Part shown: positions 35,820 to 45,014 of the stretch, piece after piece | How positions within the stretch are numbered: the stretch's first letter is position 1 | Layout of the letters: each line of letters begins with the position of its first letter | From: an uncultured Acidobacteriia bacterium | GTDB lineage: Bacteria > Acidobacteriota > Terriglobia > Bryobacterales > Bryobacteraceae | Length of the DNA stretch: 64,000 bases | Direction: 5' to 3' | NCBI GenBank assembly: GCA_903929755.1 | Contig: CAIYVZ010000024.1 | Span: 39,247 to 103,246 of the forward strand | The notes under the pieces: generated by a model | Databases searched by the model: none | The model's input: only the letters and a program-made list of their open reading frames with translations | What the model was told of the DNA's origin: nothing | Position numbers and translations under genes: made by a program

Positions 35820-36590
35820 GGCCCCATTGAGCAGCCCCCGCCCGGCGCTGTAAACGACCAGCGAGCAGAATAAGCAAAGAGAGATCAGGTCCGTAATAAT
35901 CCCGAAGACGGACCAAAGGAAGAGCGAAATATCAGGGCCTGCAACTGATAGCACGGAGGCGCAAAAAGCGAGGCGGATCGACGACCATATTACGGAATAT
36001 GCCGGTAGGGCGACGATCCAAAGCGTTCGTTTCCACCAGGCAGGTTCCGTAAAGGCGGCCAGTGCGGCAATGCACCAGGGCATCAAAACCCACATCACAA
36101 ACTGGCTTTTCAGCCACGTGTAGACGAAGAGACGCGAATCCTGGTTCAAGGCCCGATGCGTGGCGGAACTAAGATGCAGGGAGGAACTAAGAACAGGGAT
36201 AGCGATAAGGAGAGCGAAGAAGTACATGAGACTGCGGAGCAGCGGCACGCGCAACCCGACAATAATACAAATGCAAAGCTCTGCAACCCCGATAGTCACG
36301 GGAAGCCACGCTCTTCCCTCAAAGGTCTCCACGGCAGTAATGGCTGCCGACACCGCCGCAGTTCCGAAGATCGCGACGGTCCCATGCCCGGTTATCAGGG
36401 TACCCGAGATGTCCAGCAGGAACCGCCGCACGGACTCGTGAAACTGGAGGATCGGAGAGCCGTATTGAACGATACCGAAGCTCAGCGAAGCAGCTGCCAA
36501 AAAGGCAAACACAGATCCCGACGAACTGACCGGAGTAGCCCGAAGGCTGCGATGAAGCTCAAGAAAGCCCCCCCTGGCACCGGGGACCAT
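35817..36590 (-). CDS. multi-pass membrane protein, possible distant exosortase relative
   Basis: About 257 residues from ATG 36590 (GAGAGAGA upstream; other starts are possible to 36626). Six to eight membrane helices cover most of the length. The helix with A-E-L-C-I-C-I-I-V-G-L-R and the later P-A-Y-S-V-I-W-S-S-I-R-L segment recall the Cys and Arg sites of exosortases, but the expected His is not evident, and the family link is weak. The context, with a PEP-CTERM protein and a surface polysaccharide operon, makes the comparison worth testing. Otherwise it is an unknown polysaccharide-related membrane protein. First gene of the operon. Confidence 0.5.
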   Translation of the reverse strand: MVPGARGGFLELHRSLRATPVSSSGSVFAFLAAASLSFGIVQYGSPILQFHESVRRFLLDISGTLITGHGTVAIFGTAAVSAAITAVETFEGRAWLPVTIGVAELCICIIVGLRVPLLRSLMYFFALLIAIPVLSSSLHLSSATHRALNQDSRLFVYTWLKSQFVMWVLMPWCIAALAAFTEPAWWKRTLWIVALPAYSVIWSSIRLAFCASVLSVAGPDISLFLWSVFGIITDLISLCLFCSLVVYSAGRGLLNGA

Positions 36591-36734
36591 TCTCTCTCGC
36601 CTCATATTTCTGTGGCTCCGAAGCAACCGCCCGCCTCCTGATAGCCTGCCCGAAATTGCAAAGATGTAATCCCATTATGAAACATTGCCCTGCAGGGTAA
36701 TGCTCTCTTGGGAAATTGCCGATCAAGCAGATGT

Positions 36735-37883
36735 ATGATCTGTTCCATTTTGAAACCTGCTGTGCCGGTTAGGGATGTGGGAGTCACAAAGCGACCGACT
36801 CGGCGGGCCTTGATGGGAGGGTTGATCGCCGGCGCTTTTTGGGCGAAGCACAGCGCCGCTGCACCGGTTCAAACGACCGAAAGCCTGACCGCCGCGCCGC
36901 CAGTGTTTCCGTGGCTACGCCTGCTCAGTGATCTGGCGATCACCGACGGACCGTATCAAGGTGCCTTCCGGGCCACTCCGAACGGCCCGATTAACTGGTA
37001 CTTCGCGAATCTGGGGCTGGCCTTTGTTACATCTGAACTGCCGATACTTGTCCGCGACTACCTCGACGCCTACCTGCGGTCGATAGACCCAATTCGAATC
37101 GACATCGCCGATGTGGGGACGGACCTGAAGACCCCCATAATGGCGGATTCGAACGACGCGTACGCAGGGACATTTCTCACGCTGGCCACAAAGTATGCCT
37201 CCGTCACGGGCGACCAGACGTGGTGGAACCGAAACCTCGTCTTGCTCAAGGCGGTGGCGTATCGGAATATTGCGGCACAAGTGAAGGCAAATGGTTTGGT
37301 GAGAGCTTTTCAGGCACCTCACGAAAACGATATCGGGTACCTGATGGACCAGTGCGAAGCCTATTCCGGCATTCGGGATTTTTCCCAGCGTCTGCTGGAA
37401 CTGGGAGACCGTGACGCAGCCTATTTCGCGGGCTTCGGCGCGAATCTTGGAACTGCCATTCACTCCCTTTTTGATGCCAACGCCAACCGGTGGAGATGGA
37501 GCGATGTTTCTCCGGCGAAGGGCGACGCCTGGTATCCGAACCTGACGGCGCAGATTTACCCGCACCTCTGCGACGTCCACAGCCCCGACGCCATGGGTGA
37601 CTACTACCGCCTGCGCCGGGGGTATGACTTGATCAACCAGACCCTTCCAGACTGGATGAACCGCCCGATGGACTCCTACCCGTGGCTCGTCGTGGGCTAT
37701 TACGCAGCGTGCCGCCAGGGCCAGACTGCGAACTCTCTCAGCATGCTCTCCACAGTTGAGGAGTACTTTTTGCCCGGGCTGGTTAATACGGGCAGGATGC
37801 TGATTTCGGAGATCGGATACGCCAAAGGGATCATTGACCTGGCTGCGGGGCAGCGGGCATCTGTTGTTTGCGTGGCGCAGTAG
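36735..37883 (+). CDS. Tat-exported alpha/alpha-barrel (glycosidase-like) protein
   Basis: The start is uncertain: ATG 36735 and GTG 36777 are candidates; both keep the twin-arginine stretch T-R-R-A-L-M-G-G. The mature part (about 340 residues) is helical with spaced aromatic and acidic pairs, such as W-Y-F-A-N-L-G-L-A, Y-A-G-T-F-L-T-L-A and D-A-N-A-N-R-W-R-W, resembling six-hairpin glycosidases. It lies divergent from the polysaccharide operon and may trim or degrade the polymer. No family signature is certain, so the enzymatic role is inference. Confidence 0.6.
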   Translation: MICSILKPAVPVRDVGVTKRPTRRALMGGLIAGAFWAKHSAAAPVQTTESLTAAPPVFPWLRLLSDLAITDGPYQGAFRATPNGPINWYFANLGLAFVTSELPILVRDYLDAYLRSIDPIRIDIADVGTDLKTPIMADSNDAYAGTFLTLATKYASVTGDQTWWNRNLVLLKAVAYRNIAAQVKANGLVRAFQAPHENDIGYLMDQCEAYSGIRDFSQRLLELGDRDAAYFAGFGANLGTAIHSLFDANANRWRWSDVSPAKGDAWYPNLTAQIYPHLCDVHSPDAMGDYYRLRRGYDLINQTLPDWMNRPMDSYPWLVVGYYAACRQGQTANSLSMLSTVEEYFLPGLVNTGRMLISEIGYAKGIIDLAAGQRASVVCVAQ

Positions 37884-37953
37884 AGCCGCGGTTCGGCTTC
37901 ACATCTCGAAGGCTTCGGACCAGTCCGCGATTGAATATCCGCGTATTCGGTTA

Positions 37954-39396
37954 CTAAGGTCTCAAGCGCACAAGCGGAGGGTCGTTCTCCAGCAGCGGCT
38001 CTCTGTTCAACTTAAGCTCCACCAGTGTAGTCGTGAACGGAAAAAAGAAGGTGCCGCCGTTGGGAAGGCGGTTGTTGAACGCAATGATGAAAGGCTTGGG
38101 CTCCCCGCCTCGCGTTAGAGCTTTCCGGGTCATTATCTGCTCCGTCGGCTGCTCATTCTCCCTGAGAATGTAGCCTTTATACCCAACCATGTCGGTGCCG
38201 GTGTCGGCCGTCAGCTTTACCCGAAGAGGCATCGCACTCCCGCACAACCCTTTGCCCAGTCGAATGTGGAAGCACCGCAGCCCTGGATCACCCGAGTACG
38301 GGTGTACATCTTCGTACATGTCTTCGAAGCGGTTCCATTCGCCGTCCTCGTAGCCCTCGATTTCAATCATGTAGTCGGGAATCGAGTCCCCGCGCTCATC
38401 GCGGGCGAAGACGATAAACTGCTGCCACCCGTCGATGGGGTCCCCCTTGAACGGATTGATCAGGCTCATCATCCTTCCCGCGAGGCTGCCGGAGTCATCC
38501 TGGCGGGTCTCGGTCATCTTGCCAAAATTTCCGACGGGCCACTCCCCTTGCCAGAGGGCAAAGGCATCTAGGCTGTCTACCGAAAGGAACTTAAAAATAT
38601 GGTCTGCCATCGCATCGTCGGGTTCCTGCACAATGGTGCCGTGGTTCTTGCCCGGCACCGGCATGAGCGGAATGTCCTGGCGCGCGACCGCCCAATCTGA
38701 GAGCTCAAACTGCCCCGCGGGTTTTGTCACGTCCACCCCAATTTTGCGGGTATTCAAACCGCAACCAGCCCAGCGAACGGTACCGTCTGTACCGGGGTCG
38801 GAGGCCGCACGGGGGAGCCCGGTGTACGGTTGGTCTCCGATGAAAACTGCAACCCAGGGTGTCTCGGTTCCGCTGTCAAAACTGGCGGTCTTGCTCAACA
38901 GATCCGCATGCGCCAGATCCCACGTAAAGCGGCTACCCAGTTCCAGCGCATCCAGAACACGGTCACCGGCTTCCATGAAGTCAGGGCCCAGATTCCTGTT
39001 CCCCTTCACCAGTGCGCCCAGAAAGCTCCTGCCTTTGTGCGCCTGGGGCGACCCCCATGTCGCCGGGGCTAAGCCCACAAGGTGTTTCAGGCGTTTGATC
39101 CGGGTCCGGTCGATGTCCGGGCCATACGCCGTTAGCCAACTCCGGATTACCAGCATTCCGGTGGAGTGGACAATGGCATCGAACTCGTCCCATGGATTCA
39201 GGTCCGCCTGAAGCTTGAAAGCGCGGTCCAGGCCCTCCGCGATATCCTTCACTGTCACTTCATTGCTGAGCGAAACGTAGTCGCAGATGTTGATGTCTTT
39301 CGCGTTCATCCCCCTGTCTTGCAGCGCTTTTTTGAACGCGGAAAAATCGTGGCTGTCTGCAGAGTAACCGTGAATAAGAACGATTGGCCGGGGCAT
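37954..39396 (-). CDS. alpha/beta-hydrolase (lipase-like) with extended C-terminal domain
   Basis: ATG 39396 gives M-P-R-P-I-V-L-I-H-G-Y-S-A-D-S, the N-terminal beta-strand and oxyanion H-G motif of an alpha/beta-hydrolase. The nucleophile elbow is H-S-T-G-M. No signal peptide is seen. The catalytic domain covers about 300 residues; then follows a C-terminal region (about 180 residues) with F-I-V-F-A-R-D-E-R-G-D, G-L-R-C-F-H-I and T-T-T-L-V-E-L-K-L, which is not part of the fold and may bind another protein or lipid. A remnant of this tail is at 30416-30556. A longer frame upstream overlaps hemL and is not used. Confidence 0.75.
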   Translation of the reverse strand: MPRPIVLIHGYSADSHDFSAFKKALQDRGMNAKDINICDYVSLSNEVTVKDIAEGLDRAFKLQADLNPWDEFDAIVHSTGMLVIRSWLTAYGPDIDRTRIKRLKHLVGLAPATWGSPQAHKGRSFLGALVKGNRNLGPDFMEAGDRVLDALELGSRFTWDLAHADLLSKTASFDSGTETPWVAVFIGDQPYTGLPRAASDPGTDGTVRWAGCGLNTRKIGVDVTKPAGQFELSDWAVARQDIPLMPVPGKNHGTIVQEPDDAMADHIFKFLSVDSLDAFALWQGEWPVGNFGKMTETRQDDSGSLAGRMMSLINPFKGDPIDGWQQFIVFARDERGDSIPDYMIEIEGYEDGEWNRFEDMYEDVHPYSGDPGLRCFHIRLGKGLCGSAMPLRVKLTADTGTDMVGYKGYILRENEQPTEQIMTRKALTRGGEPKPFIIAFNNRLPNGGTFFFPFTTTLVELKLNREPLLENDPPLVRLRP

Positions 39397-39409
39397 GTCA
39401 CTCCACAGT

Positions 39410-40681
39410 CTACTCCAAAGCGATTTCGAAGCTTTCTTTCGCTGCCTCCACCGTCCGGTCGATATCGGCCTCCGAATGGGCTGTCGAAACGAACAGTGCT
39501 TCGTACTGCGAGGGCGGCAGATAAATGCCACGGTCCAGCATCGCGTGGAAGAACTTACCAAACCGGACCGTGTCACTGAGCTTGGCCGAATCGTAATCAG
39601 TGACCGGTGAAGTAGTGAAAAACCACGTCATCATGGATCCGATACGGTTCACCGTAACATTTTCCGGAGCGCAAGCCGCCAGCCGGCCCGTTGCTGCATT
39701 CAGCTGGTCATAGATTTCCGGATGCGCCTGAATATGCCGCAGCATGGCGAGCCCCGCTCCCACCGCGAGAGGATTCCCGGAGAGCGTACCCGCCTGGTAA
39801 ATCGGGCCGCTCGGAGCCACGAAGCTCATAATGTCCTGCCGTCCACCATAGGCGGCAATTGGCAGGCCGCCGCCGATAACTTTGCCGAAAGTGCTCAGGT
39901 CGGGCTTAATGTTGTACAGCTTCTGCGCGCCACCGGAGGAGACGCGGAAACCAGTCATCACTTCGTCGAAAATGAGCAGGGCGTTATGCCGAGCCGTAAT
40001 CTCGCGCATCGCTTCCAGATACCCTGGTGCGGGCGGGATACATCCCATGTTGCCGCAGACGGGCTCCACAATCACGGCGGCGATCTTGCCCGCGTGCGTC
40101 ACAAAAGCCTGCTCCAGGGCATCCACGTCGTTGTACGGCAGGGTAACGGTGGTGTCGCTAAATCCTTTGGGGACGCCCGGTGAATCCGGTAGCCCCAGCG
40201 TGGCAACACCAGAACCGGCCTTCACCAGCAGCGAATCCACATGTCCGTGATAGCAGCCTTCGAACTTGATGGTGATGTCCCGGCCCGTAAAGCCCCGGGC
40301 CACACGAAGCGCGCTCATGGTGGCTTCCGTGCCCGAGTTCACCAGCCGCACCAGTTCCATCGAAGGGACCAGTTCACGGAGCGTCTCCGCCAGTTCGATT
40401 TCGAGTTCCGTCGGTGCGCCGAAGCTGGTACCTCGTGTCAGCGCCTCGTTTATGGCCTCCAGAATCTCCGGGTGGCGGTGCCCCAACAGCAGCGGCCCCC
40501 AGGACCCGATGTAGTCGATGTACTCGTTATCGTCTTCATCGAACAGACGGGAGCCCTGGCCTCGCTTGATAAATCGGGGCCAGCCGCCAACCCCGCGCCA
40601 CGCGCGAACCGGCGAATTCACCCCGCCCGGAATGGAGAGTTTGGCTCTCTCAAATAATTCTCTGCTTCGTTCGGCGCTCAT
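39410..40681 (-). CDS. hemL: glutamate-1-semialdehyde 2,1-aminomutase
   Basis: The 423-residue PLP enzyme converts glutamate-1-semialdehyde to 5-aminolaevulinate, the committed tetrapyrrole step of the C5 pathway. The PLP lysine is K267 in [12 protein letters not shown]. Other family motifs are [22 protein letters not shown] and F-D-E-V-M-T-G-F-R. The ATG overlaps the stop of the upstream Gfo/Idh/MocA gene by four bases. The haem pathway also appears in hemD at 48452, in a different operon. Confidence 0.97.
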   Translation of the reverse strand: MSAERSRELFERAKLSIPGGVNSPVRAWRGVGGWPRFIKRGQGSRLFDEDDNEYIDYIGSWGPLLLGHRHPEILEAINEALTRGTSFGAPTELEIELAETLRELVPSMELVRLVNSGTEATMSALRVARGFTGRDITIKFEGCYHGHVDSLLVKAGSGVATLGLPDSPGVPKGFSDTTVTLPYNDVDALEQAFVTHAGKIAAVIVEPVCGNMGCIPPAPGYLEAMREITARHNALLIFDEVMTGFRVSSGGAQKLYNIKPDLSTFGKVIGGGLPIAAYGGRQDIMSFVAPSGPIYQAGTLSGNPLAVGAGLAMLRHIQAHPEIYDQLNAATGRLAACAPENVTVNRIGSMMTWFFTTSPVTDYDSAKLSDTVRFGKFFHAMLDRGIYLPPSQYEALFVSTAHSEADIDRTVEAAKESFEIALE

Positions 40682-41700
40682 GCTTGCCCCCCTTCACTGC
40701 GTCGGCATTCGTTGTAGATCCGCTCCACCAGTTCCAGCGCATCGCAGCCTTCTTCCCCGCCAACCAGCGGCTTTCGCTTATTGCGGATGGCGTCAGCCAG
40801 ATCCAGGAACTGCCGTTCAAAGGGTTCCAGCGAAATTGCCATCGGGTCGGAAGCGCCAGAGGCGACCGAACTCGCCAGCGGCGCCGGCTCGCCTTCGTCG
40901 TCCTGCACGTCCCAGGTGGTGAGCTTGTCGCCCGTAATCACACAGGTGCCCTTCGTCCCGTGGATTTCCACCCGTTCCGAGTACCCCGGCCACATGGCTG
41001 TGGAGGCCTGAATAATGCCCGTGGCACCATTCTCATACCGCAACAGCGCGTTCACTACATCTTCCGATTCAATCTTGTGCAGTGCGCCCAGCTGCCACAT
41101 GGCGTTCACTGTCTTCACAGGCCCGGCAAACCAGCGCAGGACGTCAATCTGGTGGATCGCCTGGTTAATCAGCGCCCCGCCGCCTTCCACCGCCCAGCTG
41201 CCCTTAATAGGCCGGCTGTAGTATTCGGCGGACCGGTACCACTTCACGTAAGCGTCGGCCTGGATCAGCTTCCCCAGGCGCCCCGCCTCAATCGCCCTCT
41301 TCACGAACCTCGACGAATCGTCGAACCGGTGCTGGCTGACCACTCCCAGAATGATGCCGGCGGCCCGCGCCGTTTCCACCATCTCCCGCGCCGTGGCCAG
41401 GTTGGTCGAAATCGGCTTCTGCACCTGAATGTGCTTGCCGTGGGCGGCACAGATCTTCAGCGGCTGCAGCCGGAAATCCGGGAAAGTGCAGACGTCAACA
41501 TAATCCACGTCAGGATGTGTGCATACTTCTTCGTAGGTCGGAACGAAGGTTCCGCCGTGTTCCGCGGCGAACTTCCTGCCGTTGTCGGGGTTGATGTCGG
41601 TGCAGGTTACTATCTCAAAACCGATGTTCTTGTAGGCTTGAGCGTGCTTGTGGGAGATGGCTCCCGTTCCAATAATTCCAACGCGCATGGGTAAGGTCAT
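40678..41700 (-). CDS. Gfo/Idh/MocA-family oxidoreductase
   Basis: The 340-residue protein has an N-terminal Rossmann fold starting [13 protein letters not shown] and the family's conserved E/Q-K-P-I-S segment (here V-Q-K-P-I), plus the H-Q-I-D-V-L-R-W motif. It would use NAD(P) to oxidise or reduce a sugar or related substrate. Start is ATG 41700 or, equally, 41688 (M-R-V-G). It is translationally coupled to hemL by a 4-base overlap but shares no obvious pathway with it. The glutamine in the E-K-P motif is unusual but present in some members. It is divergent from ppiC. Confidence 0.9.
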   Translation of the reverse strand: MTLPMRVGIIGTGAISHKHAQAYKNIGFEIVTCTDINPDNGRKFAAEHGGTFVPTYEEVCTHPDVDYVDVCTFPDFRLQPLKICAAHGKHIQVQKPISTNLATAREMVETARAAGIILGVVSQHRFDDSSRFVKRAIEAGRLGKLIQADAYVKWYRSAEYYSRPIKGSWAVEGGGALINQAIHQIDVLRWFAGPVKTVNAMWQLGALHKIESEDVVNALLRYENGATGIIQASTAMWPGYSERVEIHGTKGTCVITGDKLTTWDVQDDEGEPAPLASSVASGASDPMAISLEPFERQFLDLADAIRNKRKPLVGGEEGCDALELVERIYNECRRSEGGQA

Positions 41701-41718
41701 TATAATGAGGAGTCACCG

Positions 41719-42765
41719 ATGATTAGAATTTTCAACCGGGCTTCGGCCACTCTGCCGATCGCTTTCTTACTTATCAGCGCCGCCGTCCTTACCGGCTGCA
41801 GCAGTTCGGCGCCCGTCGGCGTCGCCGCCACCGTGAACGGCCGGCCTGTCTATACAGCCGAAGTCGACCGTACCTACAAGTCGCAATTCCCCGGCAAGGC
41901 CGAGGGCGAGAACGAGGACCAGGTCCAGTTGCGCCGTCTCGAAATGCTGCGGTCTCTGATCGATAACGAGATCATGCTGCAGCGCGCCGAAAAGGCTGCA
42001 CTTGTGGCGACCGACGCCGACGTGGAATCCCGCCTGACGGAGATGAAGACTCCGTATACCAAAGAAGAGTTCGAGAAACAGTTGCAGGAGTGGGGCCTTT
42101 CGCTGAATGAGCTCAAAGCGCGTATCCGTAAAGACGAGAGCGTGAAGAAGCTGTTCAACAAGGAAATTACCTCGCGGATCAACATCACCGATACCGAGGT
42201 CGCCACCTTCTACAACGCGAATCGCGGGATGTTCAATCTGCCCGAGCCACAGGTTCATCTGGCGCAGATTGTGGTCAGCCCGCGTCCCGACCCGAACGTT
42301 CGCAATTTGAAGAACGATAAGGCACGTACGGAAGATGAGGCTGTTCGCAAGATCAAGGCCATTGAGGCGCGCCTGCGGCAGGGTGAAGACTTCGCCATGG
42401 TGGCCCAGAGCTACTCGGAAGACCCGCAGACCACGCCCAACGGCGGCGATTTGGGCTTCCTCCCGGAATCTTCCCTCGACAAGGCGAGTCCCGATCTCCG
42501 TAAGCTGGTGCTTTCCCTGCAGCCCGGCAGCCTCTCAAACATCATCCACACGCCCGACGGCTACCGCATCCTGAAGGTGATTTCCAAGGAACCGGCCGGC
42601 CAGCGGGATCTGAACGACCCCCGCGCACAGCAGTCCATCCGCGAGATCCTTATCGAGCGCAAAGATCAGTTGCTGAAAACCGCCTACTACGAGATGGCCA
42701 GGAATGAAGCGAAGGTCGTGGATTTCATGGCCCGCCAGGTCTTCGGCACCACCTCCGCAAAATAG
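41719..42765 (+). CDS. SurA/PpiC-type peptidyl-prolyl isomerase lipoprotein
   Basis: The 348-residue protein has a signal peptide with lipobox L-T-G-C (Cys29) and therefore is a lipid-anchored envelope foldase. An N-terminal SurA-like helical domain with A-A-T-V-N-G-R-P-V-Y is followed by a single parvulin domain containing E-P-Q-V-H-L-A-Q-I-V-V, F-A-M-V-A-Q-S-Y-S-E-D and G-G-D-L-G-F. It probably assists outer-membrane protein folding, a fitting partner for the many TonB receptors of this organism. A GAGGAG ribosome site precedes ATG 41719. Confidence 0.93.
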   Translation: MIRIFNRASATLPIAFLLISAAVLTGCSSSAPVGVAATVNGRPVYTAEVDRTYKSQFPGKAEGENEDQVQLRRLEMLRSLIDNEIMLQRAEKAALVATDADVESRLTEMKTPYTKEEFEKQLQEWGLSLNELKARIRKDESVKKLFNKEITSRINITDTEVATFYNANRGMFNLPEPQVHLAQIVVSPRPDPNVRNLKNDKARTEDEAVRKIKAIEARLRQGEDFAMVAQSYSEDPQTTPNGGDLGFLPESSLDKASPDLRKLVLSLQPGSLSNIIHTPDGYRILKVISKEPAGQRDLNDPRAQQSIREILIERKDQLLKTAYYEMARNEAKVVDFMARQVFGTTSAK

Positions 42766-42804
42766 GCCCGAGCGCCGGCGAGGGGTGCGGTCGGGGGACA
42801 GGAA

Positions 42805-42975
42805 ATGAGCGTTCGCTACGCCGTTGTATTCGAACAGGCACCTGAAAACTGGGCCGCGTGGGTTCCGGACCTGCCCGGCTGCTTTACGACCGGGTCTTCC
42901 CTTGAGGAAACCAAAGCCAATATCAAGGAAGCTATCGCGGGACATCTGGAGACACTGCGGCTGTTTGGGGAATAA
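42805..42975 (+). CDS. HicB-like small antitoxin domain protein
   Basis: The 56-residue protein starts M-S-V-R-Y-A-V-V-F-E-Q-A-P-E-N-W and contains P-D-L-P-G-C-F-T-T-G-S-S-L-E-E-T-K-A-N-I-K-E-A-I, the partially degraded RNase H-like fold of HicB antitoxins. A normal HicA toxin partner is not visible on either side, so it may be solitary. An AGGA ribosome site precedes ATG 42805. Its size is at the short end for HicB proteins, which often have a C-terminal DNA-binding helix that is missing here. Confidence 0.8.
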   Translation: MSVRYAVVFEQAPENWAAWVPDLPGCFTTGSSLEETKANIKEAIAGHLETLRLFGE

Positions 42976-43004
42976 ACGGCGCGCGCTGCAGGCTTTCTCC
43001 GGTG

Positions 43005-43142
43005 ATGTCTTTTCTGCAACGAACCAGGCTCCTCCTCCTCGCTTCGCTGAGTTTGCTGGCCAGCCAACCCACCGTCGGCACCCCCGCCCCTGATTGCACT
43101 CTCAATTCTGTTGACGGGAAAGCTGCGCGGCTGTCGATTTGA
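43005..43142 (+). pseudogene. short secreted ORF resembling the start of a thioredoxin/peroxiredoxin-like protein
   Basis: The ORF has a signal peptide and ends after P-A-P-D-C-T-L-N-S-V-D-G-K-A-A-R-L-S. That stretch matches the beginning of the thioredoxin-like fold of TlpA/AhpC-type proteins (A-P-D-F-T-L followed by D-G-K), but a stop occurs where the first strand should follow. A neighbouring frame reads S-P-V-I-L-V, compatible with the lost continuation. It is probably a decayed gene. The remainder to 43280 contains no gene I can support. Confidence 0.4.
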
Positions 43143-43280
43143 CCGCGACATCGCCTGTCATTCTTGTGCAGCCGGGCAGGCAACGCCGAGCAGCCCAAAG
43201 AAGCCATCCAGCTGGGTCACTGCATCAGGAAGGCGGCGGCATTTTGCCGGGTAGCTCGATCAGGCTCCCGGTTGCGCCCT

Positions 43281-43427
43281 TACATCGGTAATCTGCCGTG
43301 TCCCTGCAATGATTGGCGCATTGAATATTGCCGGGTCCGTCAGCGTCGGACTCTCCGGCCAAAATTCATCGGTGCTCGCGAAATCGGCCTTCAGCTGACT
43401 CAAAATTTCGATGGCCGTCCAGACGCG
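43281..43427 (-). pseudogene. VapC (PIN) toxin remnant next to intact vapB
   Basis: Directly after the vapB stop (43441), the minus strand carries V-W-T-A-I-E-I-L-S-Q-L and then F-W-P-E-S-P-T-L-T-D-P-A-I-F, with Q-I-T-D-V at the end. This is the middle part of a PIN toxin, whose I-T-D supplies an active-site Asp. The N-terminal start with the first catalytic Asp is missing, and after I-T-D-V the frame breaks. The gene is a decayed toxin partner of the antitoxin upstream. Confidence 0.6.
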
Positions 43428-43440
43428 CCGTCATTCCGAA

Positions 43441-43671
43441 CTAGCCCTCGGCTTCCAGCAGATCTTTCACCGCCTGCATCGTGACGGGACGCGCATTTGG
43501 CTTGCGGGGAAGAACGGGGATCGTTCCCGGCGTTGCGGCACTGCGGGGAGCGGGCTGTAGCGCGAGACGCGCAAGGTCGGAGAGGACCCTGCCAGGACTC
43601 TGGGACCGATCCTGCGCCAAGCGCCGCGCTGCGGCCAGAATATCGTCGTCAATGTCGAGTGTAGTCCGCAT
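43441..43671 (-). CDS. VapB-type antitoxin (DUF2191-like)
   Basis: The 76-residue protein begins M-R-T-T-L-D-I-D-D-D-I-L-A-A-A-R-R-L, the ribbon-helix-helix start of small VapB antitoxins, and has S-P-G-R-V-L-S-D-L-A-R in the following helix. The C-terminal half is Pro/Arg-rich and would wrap the toxin. The expected VapC follows only as a remnant, so this is an orphan antitoxin that may still repress or neutralise related toxins elsewhere. Confidence 0.8.
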   Translation of the reverse strand: MRTTLDIDDDILAAARRLAQDRSQSPGRVLSDLARLALQPAPRSAATPGTIPVLPRKPNARPVTMQAVKDLLEAEG

Positions 43672-43713
43672 TGCACCTTCAGGATAGCGTGATGCGGTGA
43701 TTCGGGGACATCG

Positions 43714-45003
43714 CTATTCGGGGAGCGGCTGACCCTTGGTTTCCACCGAAAACCGTATCAGGAAAAGGCCAAGCACAAACGCCAGCGACGTCAGCGCTAC
43801 CGGCACGCCCAGGCTCCCGTAGGCTGCTACTCCCATGCCCACCAGGAACGTTGCCCCCGCCGCCACGAAGCGTCCAATACCGAATGCCAGCGCAATGGCA
43901 CTACCCCGGCACTCCGTCCGGTACTGTTCCGGCAGCCAGGCCAGATAAACCGGGAAGCTGCCGCCTCCCACGCCCACAAAAAACAGGCAGGTAATGAAAA
44001 TCCCCAGTGCTCCGTGCGGCAGGTAGAAGGCCCAGCCGAACCCCACGGAAATCGATACCGCCATCAGGCTGAAGAAGAACGCCACCGCGCCCCGGCGACC
44101 GATGCTGTCCGCCAGCAGATGCATGCTGAGACAGGCGAGGACTGTGCCGGTAGAAAGCAACATGGTCGCCCACGACGCAATCTGGGCGGCGTCCTTCGCG
44201 TTATAGCCATCCCGAATCGCGACCTGTGTCACCGCTCCCGGCGCGTAAACGGTACCGGCCCAGAGGCCAATCATAGATACCAGCGCCAGCGTGCAGTTTA
44301 CAATCGTACGCGTCCGGTATTCCGGGGTAAACAGCGCCAGAAAGGCCTGTTTTGCCGTGATAACGCCGGCCGACTGCACCCGGTTTTTCCACTTCGCCGG
44401 CTCGTGCACGCCATACCGGATCCAGGCCACAAACAGCGCCGGTACCCCGCCCACCATGAACATCGCCCGCCAGCCGTAATGCGCGCCAATCGAGTAATTC
44501 AGCGCCGCCGCAATAAATGTGCCCACGTAATAACCGCTGTTCAGGAAACCCGCGCCCCGCAGTCGTCGATTCTCCGGCAATTCCTCGGCAACCAGCGTGG
44601 CCGCGCCCACAAATTCCCCGCCGACGCCAAATCCGGCCAGCATGCGGAAGATCGCCAGTTGCCACACATTCTGCGCCAGGCAGCCCAGAAACGTGAACAG
44701 CGAGTAGCAAAGCACTGCCAGCATCATCGTTTTGACGCGGCCAAAGCGGTCTGCCAGCGGCCCCCACAGCGAGGCCATGCCCCAGCCAATCAGAAAAACC
44801 GAGAACAGAATGCTGCCGTACGCCCCCAGGTTACCGGCGGTGGCAGCGATGCCGCTCTTCGGCAGCAACTCCTTCATGGCGGGCACCAGGACGAGCGCAA
44901 AGATGAACGAATCCACGCCATCCAGCACGATCCCGCCCCATGCCGCGAAGAGGCTGCGCTTCTGGTTGGTGGTGAGTTTCGCCGATGTGGTCACGTGATG
45001 CAA
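43714..45003 (-). CDS. major facilitator superfamily transporter
   Basis: The 429-residue protein has 12 predicted membrane helices and the MFS motif between helices 2 and 3, G-P-L-A-D-R-F-G-R-V. The E-L-P-E-N-R-R-L-R-G-A segment between helices 4 and 5 and P-V-Y-L-A-W-L-P-E-Q-Y suggest the sugar/organic-acid (AAHS/SP-like) branch. Substrate unknown. The start is uncertain (TTG 45003 or GTG 44994). It follows yceH by 11 bases on the same strand, so co-transcription is likely. Confidence 0.9.
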   Translation of the reverse strand: MHHVTTSAKLTTNQKRSLFAAWGGIVLDGVDSFIFALVLVPAMKELLPKSGIAATAGNLGAYGSILFSVFLIGWGMASLWGPLADRFGRVKTMMLAVLCYSLFTFLGCLAQNVWQLAIFRMLAGFGVGGEFVGAATLVAEELPENRRLRGAGFLNSGYYVGTFIAAALNYSIGAHYGWRAMFMVGGVPALFVAWIRYGVHEPAKWKNRVQSAGVITAKQAFLALFTPEYRTRTIVNCTLALVSMIGLWAGTVYAPGAVTQVAIRDGYNAKDAAQIASWATMLLSTGTVLACLSMHLLADSIGRRGAVAFFFSLMAVSISVGFGWAFYLPHGALGIFITCLFFVGVGGGSFPVYLAWLPEQYRTECRGSAIALAFGIGRFVAAGATFLVGMGVAAYGSLGVPVALTSLAFVLGLFLIRFSVETKGQPLPE

Positions 45004-45014
45004 CTCATGTCAGG

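Noticed and set aside
36685..36700. Palindrome CCCTGCAGGG upstream of the glycosidase-like gene as an operator
   Set aside because: A single GC-rich 10-base palindrome is expected by chance at this base composition, and no promoter is visible beside it.
41695..41712. TATAAT between the oxidoreductase and ppiC genes as a -10 box
   Set aside because: Transcription from it would start after the ppiC ribosome site, so it is unlikely to serve that gene.
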